Positions 17,745-28,900 of a DNA stretch of 47,732 nt are shown here, in pieces. The first letter of the stretch is position 1. The number at the start of each line of letters is the position of its first letter. The DNA comes from Bacteroidaceae bacterium. GTDB taxonomy: Bacteria > Bacteroidota > Bacteroidia > Bacteroidales > Bacteroidaceae. A program made the position numbers and the translations under genes. The notes below the pieces were generated by a model that was not told where the DNA came from, ran no database searches, and saw only the letters and a program-made list of their open reading frames with translations. The DNA lies in assembly GCA_030843315.1 (NCBI GenBank), contig JAUUPT010000031.1:1-47732 (forward strand), in the 5' to 3' direction.

Positions 17745-18809
17745 TTACTTTTTAGTTTGCACTTTCAACTTCCCTTTCATAGCCTCACTGAAGAACTTCA
17801 GTCCTTCCGTAGGTTCATATTTCCAGGATTTGATTTTGCCTCCTCCCCAATCGGGGTCATAGACCCATATACACCAACTAATACCTTTTCCTTCCAGATA
17901 ACTTATAATCTGATTGCCATAATGATTGCCATTATGGTCGATAAAAGAACCGTTTCTTGAATCGAAACTAAACTCGGTGGCAAATACCGGCCAGGTATTG
18001 GCAGCGAAACCATAGTTTTCTTCCCAAGTGGCAGCCCAAGGCTCCGGACTCTTGTTTGCATAAGGATGCACAGAATAAGCAATACCGGTTGCATTGATAG
18101 GCTCGTTATGCAACGGCGTGAGATCATAAGCCCAGTCAAATCCGCCTACGATAGGAATCGTTTCCTTATCGGAATAACGAATGACCGTAATCATACTTTC
18201 TACCAACTTCTTCCAGTCCGACCAGGAGCAAACTCCCAATTGTCCGCGGTAGGTAGTCGGTTCATTAAACAATTCATAGAACGCCACCGTATTGTTGCCG
18301 GCAAAACGCTTGGCTATCTTTCTCCAAAAATCGAATGTTTCCTGCTTCGTGGTGACATACATCGGATCTTGGAACATTTCCATCTCCAAGTTGCCAATCG
18401 TATGCCAGTCAAGCATCACATACATCTTCAAATCGGTACACCAGTCCACCGCTTCATCCAGCATTTTCAAGTAAGCGCCGGGCGTACGTTCGCGCCAAGC
18501 CACCGGATGGATGGGAATACGAACGATATTGGCACCCAATGCTTTTACTCTTTCAAAATGCGCTCTGTTCCAATAGCCTTGTCTTTCTACTTTGTCCGGA
18601 TCCGATATGGCAATGCCCCGAAACAGTATCGTGTTACCATCAGCAGTAACAAAGTGATTGCCTTCTACTTTTACAAGCTGCATTTCTTTCGCCTTGGGGC
18701 TAGGCTGATGCCGATCCCATTGGTCTACATACCATGGAACGGCATCTTGTGCCCACATAGCCATCGCTCCTAAAAGAAAGATACATATTGCAACAATCTT
18801 TTCTTTCAT
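17745..18809 (-). CDS. GH5 family glycoside hydrolase (endo-glucanase/mannanase type)
   Basis: A 354-residue protein with a signal peptide ending near WAQ (residue 21) and a single GH5 barrel. The acid/base glutamate is in YELFNEPTT (Glu183) and the nucleophile in VFATEFSF (Glu279); HTIG and SVHPYA give the conserved loop residues. It is the last gene of the SusC operon, 11 nt after the GH2 stop. In this setting an endo-beta-mannanase or glucomannanase is likely, but GH5 covers many specificities and I cannot assign the subfamily. Confidence 0.88.
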   Translation of the reverse strand: MKEKIVAICIFLLGAMAMWAQDAVPWYVDQWDRHQPSPKAKEMQLVKVEGNHFVTADGNTILFRGIAISDPDKVERQGYWNRAHFERVKALGANIVRIPIHPVAWRERTPGAYLKMLDEAVDWCTDLKMYVMLDWHTIGNLEMEMFQDPMYVTTKQETFDFWRKIAKRFAGNNTVAFYELFNEPTTYRGQLGVCSWSDWKKLVESMITVIRYSDKETIPIVGGFDWAYDLTPLHNEPINATGIAYSVHPYANKSPEPWAATWEENYGFAANTWPVFATEFSFDSRNGSFIDHNGNHYGNQIISYLEGKGISWCIWVYDPDWGGGKIKSWKYEPTEGLKFFSEAMKGKLKVQTKK

Positions 18810-18820
18810 TCTTTTCTTCT

Positions 18821-21800
18821 TTAGGAATTAAATCCGGATATGGTCAACGACGGCTTTTCGCCATACGTATCAGCATCATAGAGCTTCATTCTAACTTCCT
18901 TCTCTTCCCCGGGCATCAATGAGAAATAGTTGTCGGAGTAGAACACCGGAAGCAACATCTTGCCGGACGTTCCGCCTACCACTTTCAAGCGGAGCATCAA
19001 TGCAGGTGTCTTAGTATCATTCTTCACTTTGGCCGTCATGTGCCATTCATTACCCACTAGCTCTACGGCAACATCTTTGCTAATCGATACCTTCGGAAGC
19101 TGAAGCAAGGACTGATAGTTTCCTTCTTCTTTACCTCTCCAATAGAAGTTCTCGGAAAGCAATTCACCTTTGGCATCCGTCAAAGCCAGTTTGATAAAAA
19201 ATGTAGCGGATAAAGTCTCGGGTAATTCAAGCGGGAAGCAAGCCACCGTTTGATCTTCATCTATATCCAATGTAATCTCTTTTTGCCATTGCACGGTTCC
19301 ATCTTGATTGACAAGAGAGGCTTTGGCCGTCAGACCCGAGCGGTCGTATGCATGGTAGTTAACCACTTCCACGTCGTCGCGCAATGGGTTCCATTGGATA
19401 TGAATAGGCTCGGAGGCTTTCTTGCATCCAAAGTAAGCCGCAGTCGGGTCAAAGTAATAGTCATACGTCTGCCATACCATGGAAGGCCATGCCGGATGAC
19501 TCATCCACAACAGCATGCCACGACGATGCTCGCTTCTTCCTTCGAAAATGGCACGATAACCGTCATAGTTAATCCACTGTGCCCATTCGGAGAATTGTTT
19601 TGCATCCTTCGGCCGGCCGAACGCCTTTTCTATCATTTCATTGAAACTTGCAGCAGCCTGTGCGGACGAACCGATTGTACCCAGCGTATAGTCATGGAGG
19701 CCGTAAACAGCGTTAGGCGTTTCCAAGGTATTCACCGGTTCAATCTTATCCGGGCCGAAGGCCATCAACATACTTTCATAGTTCATCACATTAGGCATAC
19801 CACGCTCGCTATGGAACTTATCATGTCCATAAGACTGGAAGTAAGACTTCTGAGGCAATGCTCTGTACGGGCCGCCACCACTTACCACTCCCATTGCGGA
19901 GTTTGAGATGTAGTACAATCCCGGATGTTCACGAGGAACCAACGCACGCAAATAGTCATCAATCTCGGGAGGCGGATTGCCTTCATTGCGTCCCACATAG
20001 ATACCTATAGACGGATGGTTGCGGATGCGTTTCACGTAATCGTCGGCAGTTGTGTTGAACATATCCACATAGTAAGGATTGGGACCGTCCACCGGATTGG
20101 CAAGCCAGAAGTCCTGCCAAACCATTACACCATGTCTGTCGCACGCTTCATAGAATTCTTCATCACCAATCTGCCCTACCCAGTTTCTGATCATGGTAAA
20201 GTTCATATCAGCATGATAGGCAACGGCGATGTCATACTCACGTCCGCGATAGTTCAGATTCGATTCACCAAATCCCCAGTTACCACCGAAACCGACGAAG
20301 CGCCTACCATTGATGTATATACTCAACCGTCGCGATTCGCTTTGTCCGAATGAGCCGAAGGCCATTCCGCCGCTCGGTTTGTACCCATCTTCATCAAAAG
20401 TCATCTGGCGTACACCCGACTTAAATGCGGTCTTATCCATCACCTTACCATCGGCTTCAAAGCTGAAGCTGACGTCATAAAGGTTCGGTTCTCCATAACC
20501 CTTAGGCCACCACAACTTCGGATTTTCCAAGTGAAGGGCCGGTATTTTAGAGGCATCGAGTTCGACCAAGCGTTCTTCCCCAGCCTTCAAAGTGATGGGC
20601 TGTTCAAAGCCGGCTTCGCCGTATGCACCTTTCAGTACGCCTTGCACTTCGCTCACGGAGTGGTTCTTCAAAGTCACTTCTACAAATACATTGGCCGAAG
20701 TCGTATCGGGCAACGGAAGTTCCGTGCGCACAAAGGGATCTTCAATCGTGACAGCACCATTGTAGGTCAAGAATACATCATTCCAGATACCGATATCACG
20801 TCCGCGAATCGTAGGAATCCAGTCCCAGCCGATTGTGGCATGGAAAGTAGGATTATCCGCACCGGGGAAACCACCGTTCTGATCGGTACTATAAGCCGTC
20901 TGTTCTTTGATGGCACCCGGATGGGCGTTCTTGATAATCTGTACGGCAATCACATTCTTGCCTTTCACGATTTGTTTCGATACATCGAACTTGCCGCGCA
21001 TGAATGCACCGTCAATTTTCCCTACCTTTTGTCCGTTCAAGAACACATTGGCTTTCCAGTTGATACCGTCGAAATTCAAGAACACATAGTCTATAGGATC
21101 CGCTACCGTAAACTCGTTCCGGTACCAGAAATCGGACAAGAAGAACGATTCGGAAATCTGTTGCTGATTATCGGCAAAGTTAGGGTCGGGCAAAGCACCG
21201 ATATTCATATAACTCGTCAATACGGTTCCGGGAACTGTGGCCAGTATCCAACCCTCATCTTTATAGTCAGGCTTGGAGATAGCTTCGCCGGCACCCGCTA
21301 CCAACGATGCACGTTGCAGTTTCCAGTTTCCACCACTCAAGTACTGCCGGTTGTCGGCTTTGGCCGGCGACTGTTTGGGACGTGCCACCAATCCGCCTTT
21401 ACCGTACACTTCCATCTCGCTCAGTTCATAAGGCTTTCTCGATTCCGACTCGGTCAACAACAGACGGACATAACGGCTCTTCACCGCTTTATCGAGTTCT
21501 ATAACGTCCACCTTGTCACTGCCTCCGGGCAGGGAAGCTACCCGGGTCCAGGTGTGTGCATCGTCAGAGGACTGCACTTCACCCTTCACAGCCTTATTAA
21601 TCCAATAGAGATTAATCTTATCATACTTTGCAGGCGCACCCAAGTCTACATACACCCATTCTTCACCGGCGGAAGCGCTTCTCCACGCACTGTTGAAGAA
21701 TGTAGAAGGAAGCATGGTCAACAGATTGCCATTCTTATAGAAATCCAATGTATTGAAAGCCCAATCCTTGGCGGCAGGCATCTTAAACACAAATTTATAA

Positions 21801-22543
21801 GACTTATAATTCTTCGGATTCTTCAGCGACACTTCATAAGTAAGAGGACGCCCTACGCGTCTGTTGCCGAATGACATAGCGGGAGGTTCTTCAACGGCCG
21901 GCTTATAATCGTATTTAAAGACTACAGGCGAGGCATTCGGTTCGGATTTTACAGGTACACGCGCACCTCTTCCACCCATCGTCGGAAGTTCCTTCCCCAA
22001 ATATCCGCTGCCTTTGGCGGCATCCAGCTCTTCCCATTCCACGCCGTCCACAGATGCATAGACAGCCATTTCGTAGCCTCGCGGTTTCTGCTCGTCAATG
22101 GTCACATCACCAATCAGTACCATCTTATCGGGAGCGGCGTTCATGTTATTGAAGTCGAATTGCAGATAAATGTCATCGCCTTCAATGACATACTTCGAGT
22201 CGGGTTTACCATCAAGAAGCCATTCACGTTCGTTCTTCTTTAGATGACCGTTCTGCGTGGATACGTCGATAGTAGCCGGCTCTTCGTTACTGATTATACC
22301 GTCCGTCACCAACTGTGCCGTAAGGTTATAATCATAGCCCGACGAATGATAGGCAGCCCTAAGAGCCGCCACATTCCGATAGGTATCATTATCCTCCACC
22401 AACTCCGGCGCGAATGTTTCGTCCGGATTTCCGGGATAAATACCTATGCCGCGCGAATATTTATCGAGCGGCATTTCACCACACCCGGCCAGTAAAAGAC
22501 CGGATGTGATGAATACTATGTTTTTTATTGCTTTCGGGTGCAT
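18821..22543 (-). CDS. Large lipoprotein GH2 with two discoidin-like domains (beta-mannosidase type)
   Basis: A 1240-residue protein. The N-terminus has a lipobox (LLLAGC), so it is probably lipid-anchored. Two F5/8-type C (discoidin) segments are visible at about residues 55-190 and 305-385, an unusual N-terminal addition. GH2 sandwich and immunoglobulin-like domains follow, then the barrel: NFTMIRNWVGQ, acid/base glutamate in VGRNEGNPP, and nucleophile in FHSERGMPN. These resemble the beta-mannosidase/exo-glucosaminidase branch of GH2. From the GH26 and GH130 neighbours I infer that it trims mannose from non-reducing ends. It is 6 nt after the GH26 stop. Confidence 0.85.
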   Translation of the reverse strand: MHPKAIKNIVFITSGLLLAGCGEMPLDKYSRGIGIYPGNPDETFAPELVEDNDTYRNVAALRAAYHSSGYDYNLTAQLVTDGIISNEEPATIDVSTQNGHLKKNEREWLLDGKPDSKYVIEGDDIYLQFDFNNMNAAPDKMVLIGDVTIDEQKPRGYEMAVYASVDGVEWEELDAAKGSGYLGKELPTMGGRGARVPVKSEPNASPVVFKYDYKPAVEEPPAMSFGNRRVGRPLTYEVSLKNPKNYKSYKFVFKMPAAKDWAFNTLDFYKNGNLLTMLPSTFFNSAWRSASAGEEWVYVDLGAPAKYDKINLYWINKAVKGEVQSSDDAHTWTRVASLPGGSDKVDVIELDKAVKSRYVRLLLTESESRKPYELSEMEVYGKGGLVARPKQSPAKADNRQYLSGGNWKLQRASLVAGAGEAISKPDYKDEGWILATVPGTVLTSYMNIGALPDPNFADNQQQISESFFLSDFWYRNEFTVADPIDYVFLNFDGINWKANVFLNGQKVGKIDGAFMRGKFDVSKQIVKGKNVIAVQIIKNAHPGAIKEQTAYSTDQNGGFPGADNPTFHATIGWDWIPTIRGRDIGIWNDVFLTYNGAVTIEDPFVRTELPLPDTTSANVFVEVTLKNHSVSEVQGVLKGAYGEAGFEQPITLKAGEERLVELDASKIPALHLENPKLWWPKGYGEPNLYDVSFSFEADGKVMDKTAFKSGVRQMTFDEDGYKPSGGMAFGSFGQSESRRLSIYINGRRFVGFGGNWGFGESNLNYRGREYDIAVAYHADMNFTMIRNWVGQIGDEEFYEACDRHGVMVWQDFWLANPVDGPNPYYVDMFNTTADDYVKRIRNHPSIGIYVGRNEGNPPPEIDDYLRALVPREHPGLYYISNSAMGVVSGGGPYRALPQKSYFQSYGHDKFHSERGMPNVMNYESMLMAFGPDKIEPVNTLETPNAVYGLHDYTLGTIGSSAQAAASFNEMIEKAFGRPKDAKQFSEWAQWINYDGYRAIFEGRSEHRRGMLLWMSHPAWPSMVWQTYDYYFDPTAAYFGCKKASEPIHIQWNPLRDDVEVVNYHAYDRSGLTAKASLVNQDGTVQWQKEITLDIDEDQTVACFPLELPETLSATFFIKLALTDAKGELLSENFYWRGKEEGNYQSLLQLPKVSISKDVAVELVGNEWHMTAKVKNDTKTPALMLRLKVVGGTSGKMLLPVFYSDNYFSLMPGEEKEVRMKLYDADTYGEKPSLTISGFNS

Positions 22544-22549
22544 ACGGAC

Positions 22550-23725
22550 TTATTTAATATTCTGAATATCTTTTAAGAACAAGTACCGCTTATTACCTTT
22601 CATTATCTTCAGCAAGTCTTCATGCTTCGGTTGCTTCATTCTTGTTTCATAAGCAGCACGGGCATCGGCAGGCATTTGTGCAAGCTGTGCAGGAGTCAGA
22701 GGAACGAAACGCCGCTTTCCACCACGCGGAGGAGCATTTCTCCATGTCAACACGTAGGTAGAGTTATATTTCTCCAGAATCTTCTGCAAATCGGCACTAA
22801 TCGGACCGCATTCGCTCAAAGCATGCAGCTTGTGCTTTTGTTCGGCAAGTTGTGTGGTGAACTGCAATGCATTGTTCACGTCCTTGTTGAACTGTTCGCC
22901 CTGACCATACCAGTCGATACACAGCATATCGATGTAGTCGTCACCAGGATATCCTTGCAGGAATTCTTCAGCAGAGTACACCTTATCCGTATTATATGCA
23001 TAAAGAATGTTGTGCAAGCCTTTGGAACGCAGGAAGTCTACGGTATATCGCCACAATTCGGCATATTCTTCATCATAGCAACGCTCTCTGCCCCACCAGA
23101 AGAAGGTACCCGAGTGTTCGTGATAAGGACGGAAAATAAATGGAATCAACTTACCTTCATCATCACGCCAAGTCAGGAAGTTCTTAGCCAGACGTTCCAG
23201 CCATGTGTTGAACATTGCATGGTTGCATCCTCCCGGCAATATGCTTTTCACTGCATTAAAGTCGCGTGCAGAAAGCATATTTACTTCCCAAGCGGAACCG
23301 GCACCGTTAGGTTCCTTTATGCCCGGCCATTGTGAAGTAATAGGGTTTACGCAGTGCCAGCTGATGGTGATAACACCATTCTTCTTGTGGAACCAACGCA
23401 GTCTTTCGGTGATGTTGGCAAAAGCTACCGAATCGAGGCTCAGTTTACCTCCCAACTCCAATTCGCCCAATTCGAATCCGACAACGGCAGGATAGTCGCC
23501 CACCGCTTCTTTCGTATCGGAGCGATCGGGTTCGTACCACCAAGTATGTCCTGTTACCAAGTCATCTTGGTGACCGTACATGATTCCTTTTGACTTGATT
23601 TTCAGCAACCGGGCAAAAAGCTCCTTGGCTTCCGGAGTTGCGTTTGGATCGGCAGGCTGCCACGACTGTGCTGATAAGCTAACGGTAAATAATGCTAAAA
23701 GCAGAAAACTAATGCTCTTTTTCAT
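22550..23725 (-). CDS. GH26 beta-mannanase
   Basis: A 391-residue secreted enzyme with a signal peptide cleaved near SLSAQ. GH26 hallmarks: IMYGHQDD near the N-terminus, the acid/base in FRPYHEHSGTFFWWG (Glu203), and the nucleophile in HALSECGP (Glu305). The family hydrolyses beta-1,4-mannan internally or releases mannobiose, and the mannobiose-releasing type feeds the epimerase/GH130 route. No lipobox is seen, so a periplasmic location is more likely than surface-anchored. It lies 26 nt after the IPT/TIG lipoprotein. Confidence 0.92.
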   Translation of the reverse strand: MKKSISFLLLALFTVSLSAQSWQPADPNATPEAKELFARLLKIKSKGIMYGHQDDLVTGHTWWYEPDRSDTKEAVGDYPAVVGFELGELELGGKLSLDSVAFANITERLRWFHKKNGVITISWHCVNPITSQWPGIKEPNGAGSAWEVNMLSARDFNAVKSILPGGCNHAMFNTWLERLAKNFLTWRDDEGKLIPFIFRPYHEHSGTFFWWGRERCYDEEYAELWRYTVDFLRSKGLHNILYAYNTDKVYSAEEFLQGYPGDDYIDMLCIDWYGQGEQFNKDVNNALQFTTQLAEQKHKLHALSECGPISADLQKILEKYNSTYVLTWRNAPPRGGKRRFVPLTPAQLAQMPADARAAYETRMKQPKHEDLLKIMKGNKRYLFLKDIQNIK

Positions 23726-23751
23726 GTTAATATCATTTATAGTTATTAAAA

Positions 23752-24132
23752 TTAATTCTTTATAGGAGTAAATTTGCTCTCATAGGTATACTTACGATTA
23801 TGCAAGTTGGTCACAATAATATCCAGAGCGTCGATCGATGAAAAGCTGGGAGTAATCACCACGATACTTGTAGCCGTCTGAGACACAATTTCGCAAATCT
23901 CCGTGCCGATGGTGATACCCGTGCTCGATACAAGGTCCGTACCCAAGTTTTCTCCCTGGATAGTGATGTGGGTACCCGGTGTCGCTTGAAGCGGAGACAC
24001 ACTTGTTATGGTAGACACCTTCCAAGGGATATCATAATCCTTAGAGAAGTCGAAGTCATCGTCACCGCATCCGCTCAAGAATGCCGTTGCAGCAACCATC
24101 ATGATACATATCAGATATTTTATTGTTTTCAT
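23752..24132 (-). CDS. Small IPT/TIG-domain lipoprotein at the SusE position
   Basis: A 126-residue protein with a lipobox (FLSGC) followed by acidic residues (GDDDFDF), which often mark surface export in Bacteroides. The rest is one IPT/TIG immunoglobulin-like domain (SVSPLQATPGTHITIQGENLG). Surface glycan-binding proteins coded after SusD usually have several such domains plus a C-terminal binding module and exceed 300 residues. This one has a single domain and a natural stop. It may be a reduced binding protein or an accessory of the SusCD complex. Confidence 0.8.
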   Translation of the reverse strand: MKTIKYLICIMMVAATAFLSGCGDDDFDFSKDYDIPWKVSTITSVSPLQATPGTHITIQGENLGTDLVSSTGITIGTEICEIVSQTATSIVVITPSFSSIDALDIIVTNLHNRKYTYESKFTPIKN

Positions 24133-24149
24133 ACGTAATAAGTCTATAG

Positions 24150-25889
24150 TTAATTGTTTTGATTAGGATATATATTCCAATAAGTGATTTCCGTATCAGG
24201 AATAGCCATCAGAGGAAGGTAACGTTCGCCACCGCCGGGGCCCGGCACACTTACCTTGGTACAATAACGTTGGATATTGGCTCCGATATCTGGAATACGA
24301 ATTTCCAGTTCAGCATTATTGTTGGTATTGATCGGACCTGCACCGCCTATACGAGCCTCGTCTTTCACTCTGCTCAAAGTACTGAGCAAACGACCGGTAC
24401 GAATCAAGTCGAAGGTACGCAAGTTCTCCATTGCCAACTCCAAGCGACGTTCGTGCCAGATGGCTTCGAGCAATGCCTGACCGGTAACAGTGTTGTCCAG
24501 ATCGGGGATATTCGGTGTAGTACTCGGATAAGTGTATGCTCTAGGGTCTCCAAGCATATATCCTTGGCAGTACGAAGATTCACGTGCACGTTTGCGTACT
24601 TCATTCACCCGTTGTCTTGCTTCGTCTTCTTTTTGCAGATAGTATGCAGCTTCCGCATGCATCAGCAATACATCGGCATAGCGTATGACGAACATCGCTT
24701 TTGTAGTACCATACAACAATGCGTCTCGTCCACTTTCGCCACCATAAGTCGCTGTTTTTCTGCTATAATAGTTAGTCATCATCTGGCCGGTTCTATCGGG
24801 AAATGGCGAAGGAACGCCGTACAAAATACCATTATTATAGCCCATACCATAAACAGTATTACTTAAGCGCGGGTCGGTTTTATCAAAAGCATCCACCAAG
24901 TCTTGGGTCGGTTGATTGAATCCCCAACCGGAACCGAATCCTCTATTACCTTCGAAGAACCAAGGTAATACCATACCGGAGTTCTGCGAGCCGTCCTTAC
25001 CTGTATATTCGAACAGCGATTCTCTGCGATAATCGGCATCCGTAACCTCTTCGAACAAGGTAGCATAGTTGGGCAACAAGCGATAGCTGTTGGAAGAAAT
25101 AATGGTGCTTGTCACATTATATAAATCTTGCCAAGTACTGGAACATTCCGGGTCGGTGCCGAGACGATACAATATAACACGAGCTAGCATACCGCGTGCA
25201 GATCCTTTGGAAGCACGTCCCAAATCGCTCGGAGTGTAGTCTTCTCTGTTGGGTAGCAAATCTTCGGCTTCCTTCAGTTCGTCGATAATAAACTGCATCG
25301 TTTCCGTATAAGAAGAACGGGGAACGTTACCGAAATCGGAAGCAACAACCGAGGAACGGAAGATAGGCATACCGCCAAAATGCTGCAACAAGTAGAAATA
25401 ATAGTAAGCACGGAAGAAGTGTGCTTCGCCCAGCATACGCTTCTTTACATTCGGATCGAAGTTGGCATCGGTCACGTTGTCTATGACAAAGTTGGCACGC
25501 GAAATGCCCCAGAATCCATGTATGTAGAAGAACTTGTTAACGGCAAGCGAGGTCGTGAGTTGATACATCGTAAGCTGCGTCAATCCATTGGGGTTATCGG
25601 CCGGCTGGCTGCCTTTCTCTGAATCATCGGACATCATACTTCCGAAATAAGAATCGAAGTGATTGTCCACCCAGTCACCGTCGGGACCGCTACCTCTACA
25701 GAACGAGAGCATGTTATACATTCCGATAACAGCCAGTTCCGCATTTTCTTGCTCTTGCATGAATACAACACTCGACTCTTGTCCTTGCGGCTCGACTTTG
25801 TTTAGAAAATCATTGCATCCGATGCTGACCAGGGAGGTTAACAACAGGATTGCGATTACATGTGTCTTACTTTTTTTATTGACTTTCAT
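24150..25889 (-). CDS. SusD/RagB-family outer-membrane glycan-binding lipoprotein
   Basis: A 579-residue lipoprotein (lipobox SLVSIGC, then NDFLNKVEPQ) with typical SusD sequence: AELAVIGMYNML, ARFFRAYYYF-like EAHFFRAYYYFYLL, VPRSSYTETMQFIIDELKEAEDLLP, and the C-terminal ERRLELAMENLRTFDLIRTG. It caps the SusC transporter and delivers mannan oligosaccharides. It starts 19 nt after the SusC stop. Confidence 0.95.
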   Translation of the reverse strand: MKVNKKSKTHVIAILLLTSLVSIGCNDFLNKVEPQGQESSVVFMQEQENAELAVIGMYNMLSFCRGSGPDGDWVDNHFDSYFGSMMSDDSEKGSQPADNPNGLTQLTMYQLTTSLAVNKFFYIHGFWGISRANFVIDNVTDANFDPNVKKRMLGEAHFFRAYYYFYLLQHFGGMPIFRSSVVASDFGNVPRSSYTETMQFIIDELKEAEDLLPNREDYTPSDLGRASKGSARGMLARVILYRLGTDPECSSTWQDLYNVTSTIISSNSYRLLPNYATLFEEVTDADYRRESLFEYTGKDGSQNSGMVLPWFFEGNRGFGSGWGFNQPTQDLVDAFDKTDPRLSNTVYGMGYNNGILYGVPSPFPDRTGQMMTNYYSRKTATYGGESGRDALLYGTTKAMFVIRYADVLLMHAEAAYYLQKEDEARQRVNEVRKRARESSYCQGYMLGDPRAYTYPSTTPNIPDLDNTVTGQALLEAIWHERRLELAMENLRTFDLIRTGRLLSTLSRVKDEARIGGAGPINTNNNAELEIRIPDIGANIQRYCTKVSVPGPGGGERYLPLMAIPDTEITYWNIYPNQNN

Positions 25890-25908
25890 AATGTGATACT
25901 TTTTAAGG

Positions 25909-28900
25909 TTACAGAGATATATTAATACCTAACACAAAGGTACGAGGACGCGGATAGGATGCAAGGTCTACACCATTATTCAACGGGTTGCTGAGATAAT
26001 CACCCATTTCGGGGTCGAATCCTGTGTACTTCGTAATTACGAACACGTTGTCTATTGAACCATAAACGCGCAAACGGGAGATTCTGAACTTTTGTGTGAA
26101 GGCAGCCGGGAGGGTATATCCCACCTGGAGATTCTTCATACGCAGATAAGATCCGTTTTCAACATAGCGGTCGGAGAAACGTCCGTTTTGGTTAGGATCG
26201 GAAGCTATCAATCTGGGATATTTATTGGTAGTACCTTCACCATGCCAGCGATTCATCATATCTTTCGACATATTCCATTGGCTGAACTCGGAAGAATACA
26301 AGTCCATTACCACCGCATTGGCCAATTCATTGCCAACAGAGGCTTGCATAAACAATGACAAGTCGAAACCTTTATAAGCGGCGGACAAATTAAGACCGAA
26401 AGTAGCATCGGGCATACCGCTACCCAAGTAAGTGCGGTCGTCTTGGTTAAGAGGTTCGCCATCATTGGCAGTCTTCAGAAACTTCACGTCACCGGGGGCT
26501 GCATTGGGCTGTATCAGTCTGCCGTCCGGGGTCTTGTAGTTGTTAATTTCATCCCAGTTCTGGAAGATACCGCCCGTCTTGTAACCATAGAAATAAGCCA
26601 TTTCGCGTCCCACTTCCGTACGGGTAAAGCTTTCTTGCTTACGGCCTACGCCTTCGCCATAGAGCGGGTCGGGTGAGCCGAGGTCGCGTACTTCGTTCTT
26701 AATGAACGATGCATTGGCAGATACCGAATAAGAGAAGTCTTTTCCAATCTTATCGTTCCAGCGGAGTGTCAATTCCAAACCGTTGTTACGCATCGCTCCT
26801 GCATTCGTATTAGAACGTCCCATACCGGCATAGAGCGGAATCGGAGTGCGCAAGATCATGTCTTTGGTATTGCGGACAAAGTAATCGATTGTACCGCTAA
26901 GGCGCATACTCAGCAAACCAAAGTCCAAACCGAAGTTCAACTGTTCGGCAGTTTCCCACATCAGGTTAGAATTGGCAAACGTGCGCTGTATTTGTCCTTC
27001 CTGTATAACATCCCCTATCACGGCTTTGTTACCCGGGTTCATCAATGAAATGTAGCCGAACTGTGCAGCACTGTTTTCATTACCTACTTGTCCCCAACCG
27101 GCACGCAGTTTCAGTTGTTCAAACGGTGTTTTGTCTTTCAAGAAGCTCTCTTCGTGTGCATTCCATCCCAGAGAGAACGACGGGAAGAAACCCCATTTAT
27201 TGCCGTCGGCAAACTTCGATGTACCGTCATAACGTCCGGTAACGGTCAGCAAGTACTTGGAAGCAAACGTATAGTTCACACGACCGAAGAAAGATGCCAT
27301 ACGCGAGAAAGTGGGCATAGAGTTGGAAGACGTCTTGGAAGAAGCCGTCAGAGAATTGTCTATATACCACATATTAGGATTCTCGGGAACGTCGGAAGCG
27401 GAACCGCTCAACGTTGAATATCTGAAATCCTGGACTTCGCTACCGAGTGTGGAGCCTATGGAATGTTGTCCGAACACCTTGTTATACATCAGGTAACCAT
27501 TCCACAACCATGAAGTGAAATTGTTGCGCGATACGCTCAACGAACTGTTTGAATGGCTTTGGTTCGGAGAAACATACCATACCGGATTATATCTCTTCGA
27601 TGAGCTATAATTGCCGCGTATACCATATTGTGTACGGAAAGCGAATCCTTTAATGCCTGCAATATCATCCAACTGCAACGTAAAGTTACCGATGAACATA
27701 TTGTTAGAGCTTTCCGAATATTTATCGGAGCCCAAATAAGCGGAACGTGCAGGATGATAGGCCGGGTCGCTGAACAAGATTTCGCCCCAGTTGTCCGTAT
27801 AGTTATCCCAAGCCGGAATCATAGGATCGGCACGCATCACGGACGGCCAAATTGAGCCGTAGTAGTTACCGTCGCCGTTTCCACCGCGGCTCTTCCGATG
27901 AGAGTAGATGACGTTGATTCCCAATGTAAATCCCAAAGGCAATTTATAAGTATTATTAATACGACCCGTAAGGATATCCATAGCATTGTACTTCAAGATA
28001 CCTTCTTGTTTTGAATAAGTACCACCCACACTAAAAGTTTGGCGGTCTGTACCTCCCGTAATGTCTACATTGTAGTTCTGAGAATAGCCAGTACGTGAGA
28101 CCTCATCTTCCCAATTTGTACCTTTGTACTTATTTTCTATTGCGTAGTTGTACATTGCTTCGTCGCGGGCACTCAACGTAACGTTGCTATTAGCGGCAAG
28201 TTCTTTCTTCAACGTTGCAAATTCCCAGGCATTTAGCAAGTTTGTATGCTTGGCGGCTGAAGAAATACCGAGGTAAGCCGTAGCGTTGACAGTAGTCTTG
28301 GCATTGTATTTACCGCCTTTAGTCTTGATAAGAACAACACCGTTGGCACCACGTGAACCGTAGATGGCCGTTGCAGAAGCATCTTTCAAGATTTCGAGGC
28401 TTTCAATGTCCTGAGGAGACAGATAGTCGATATCCGATACCGGAAAACCGTCCACTACATAAAGAGGATCGGAAGAGTTGATTGTTCCGTAACCACGAAC
28501 ACGAATCTTGGTACCCGAACCGGGTGCACCCGAATTACTGGTTACGTCCACACCTGCCACACGACCGGCGATGGCCTGACCGATATCGGTCGTAGAAAGC
28601 TGCGTCAGTTCTTCGGTAGTTACTTTACCTACAGAACCGGTCAAGTCCGACTTTCTCACCGTACCGTAACCGACTACCACCACTTCGTCAATCAGCATCA
28701 CGTCCTCCGCCAGAGTGACATTAATAACAGAACGCTTGTTGATCGCAATCTCCTGAGAAGTATAACCGATAGAAGAGAAAATCAAAGTTCCGTTTTCAGG
28801 AACGCTCAAGTGATATTTGCCATCCAAATCGGTAATTGTACCGATAGTTGCTCCTTTCAGCACAACGTTGGAGCCAATAATAGGTTCTTTATTACTGTCG

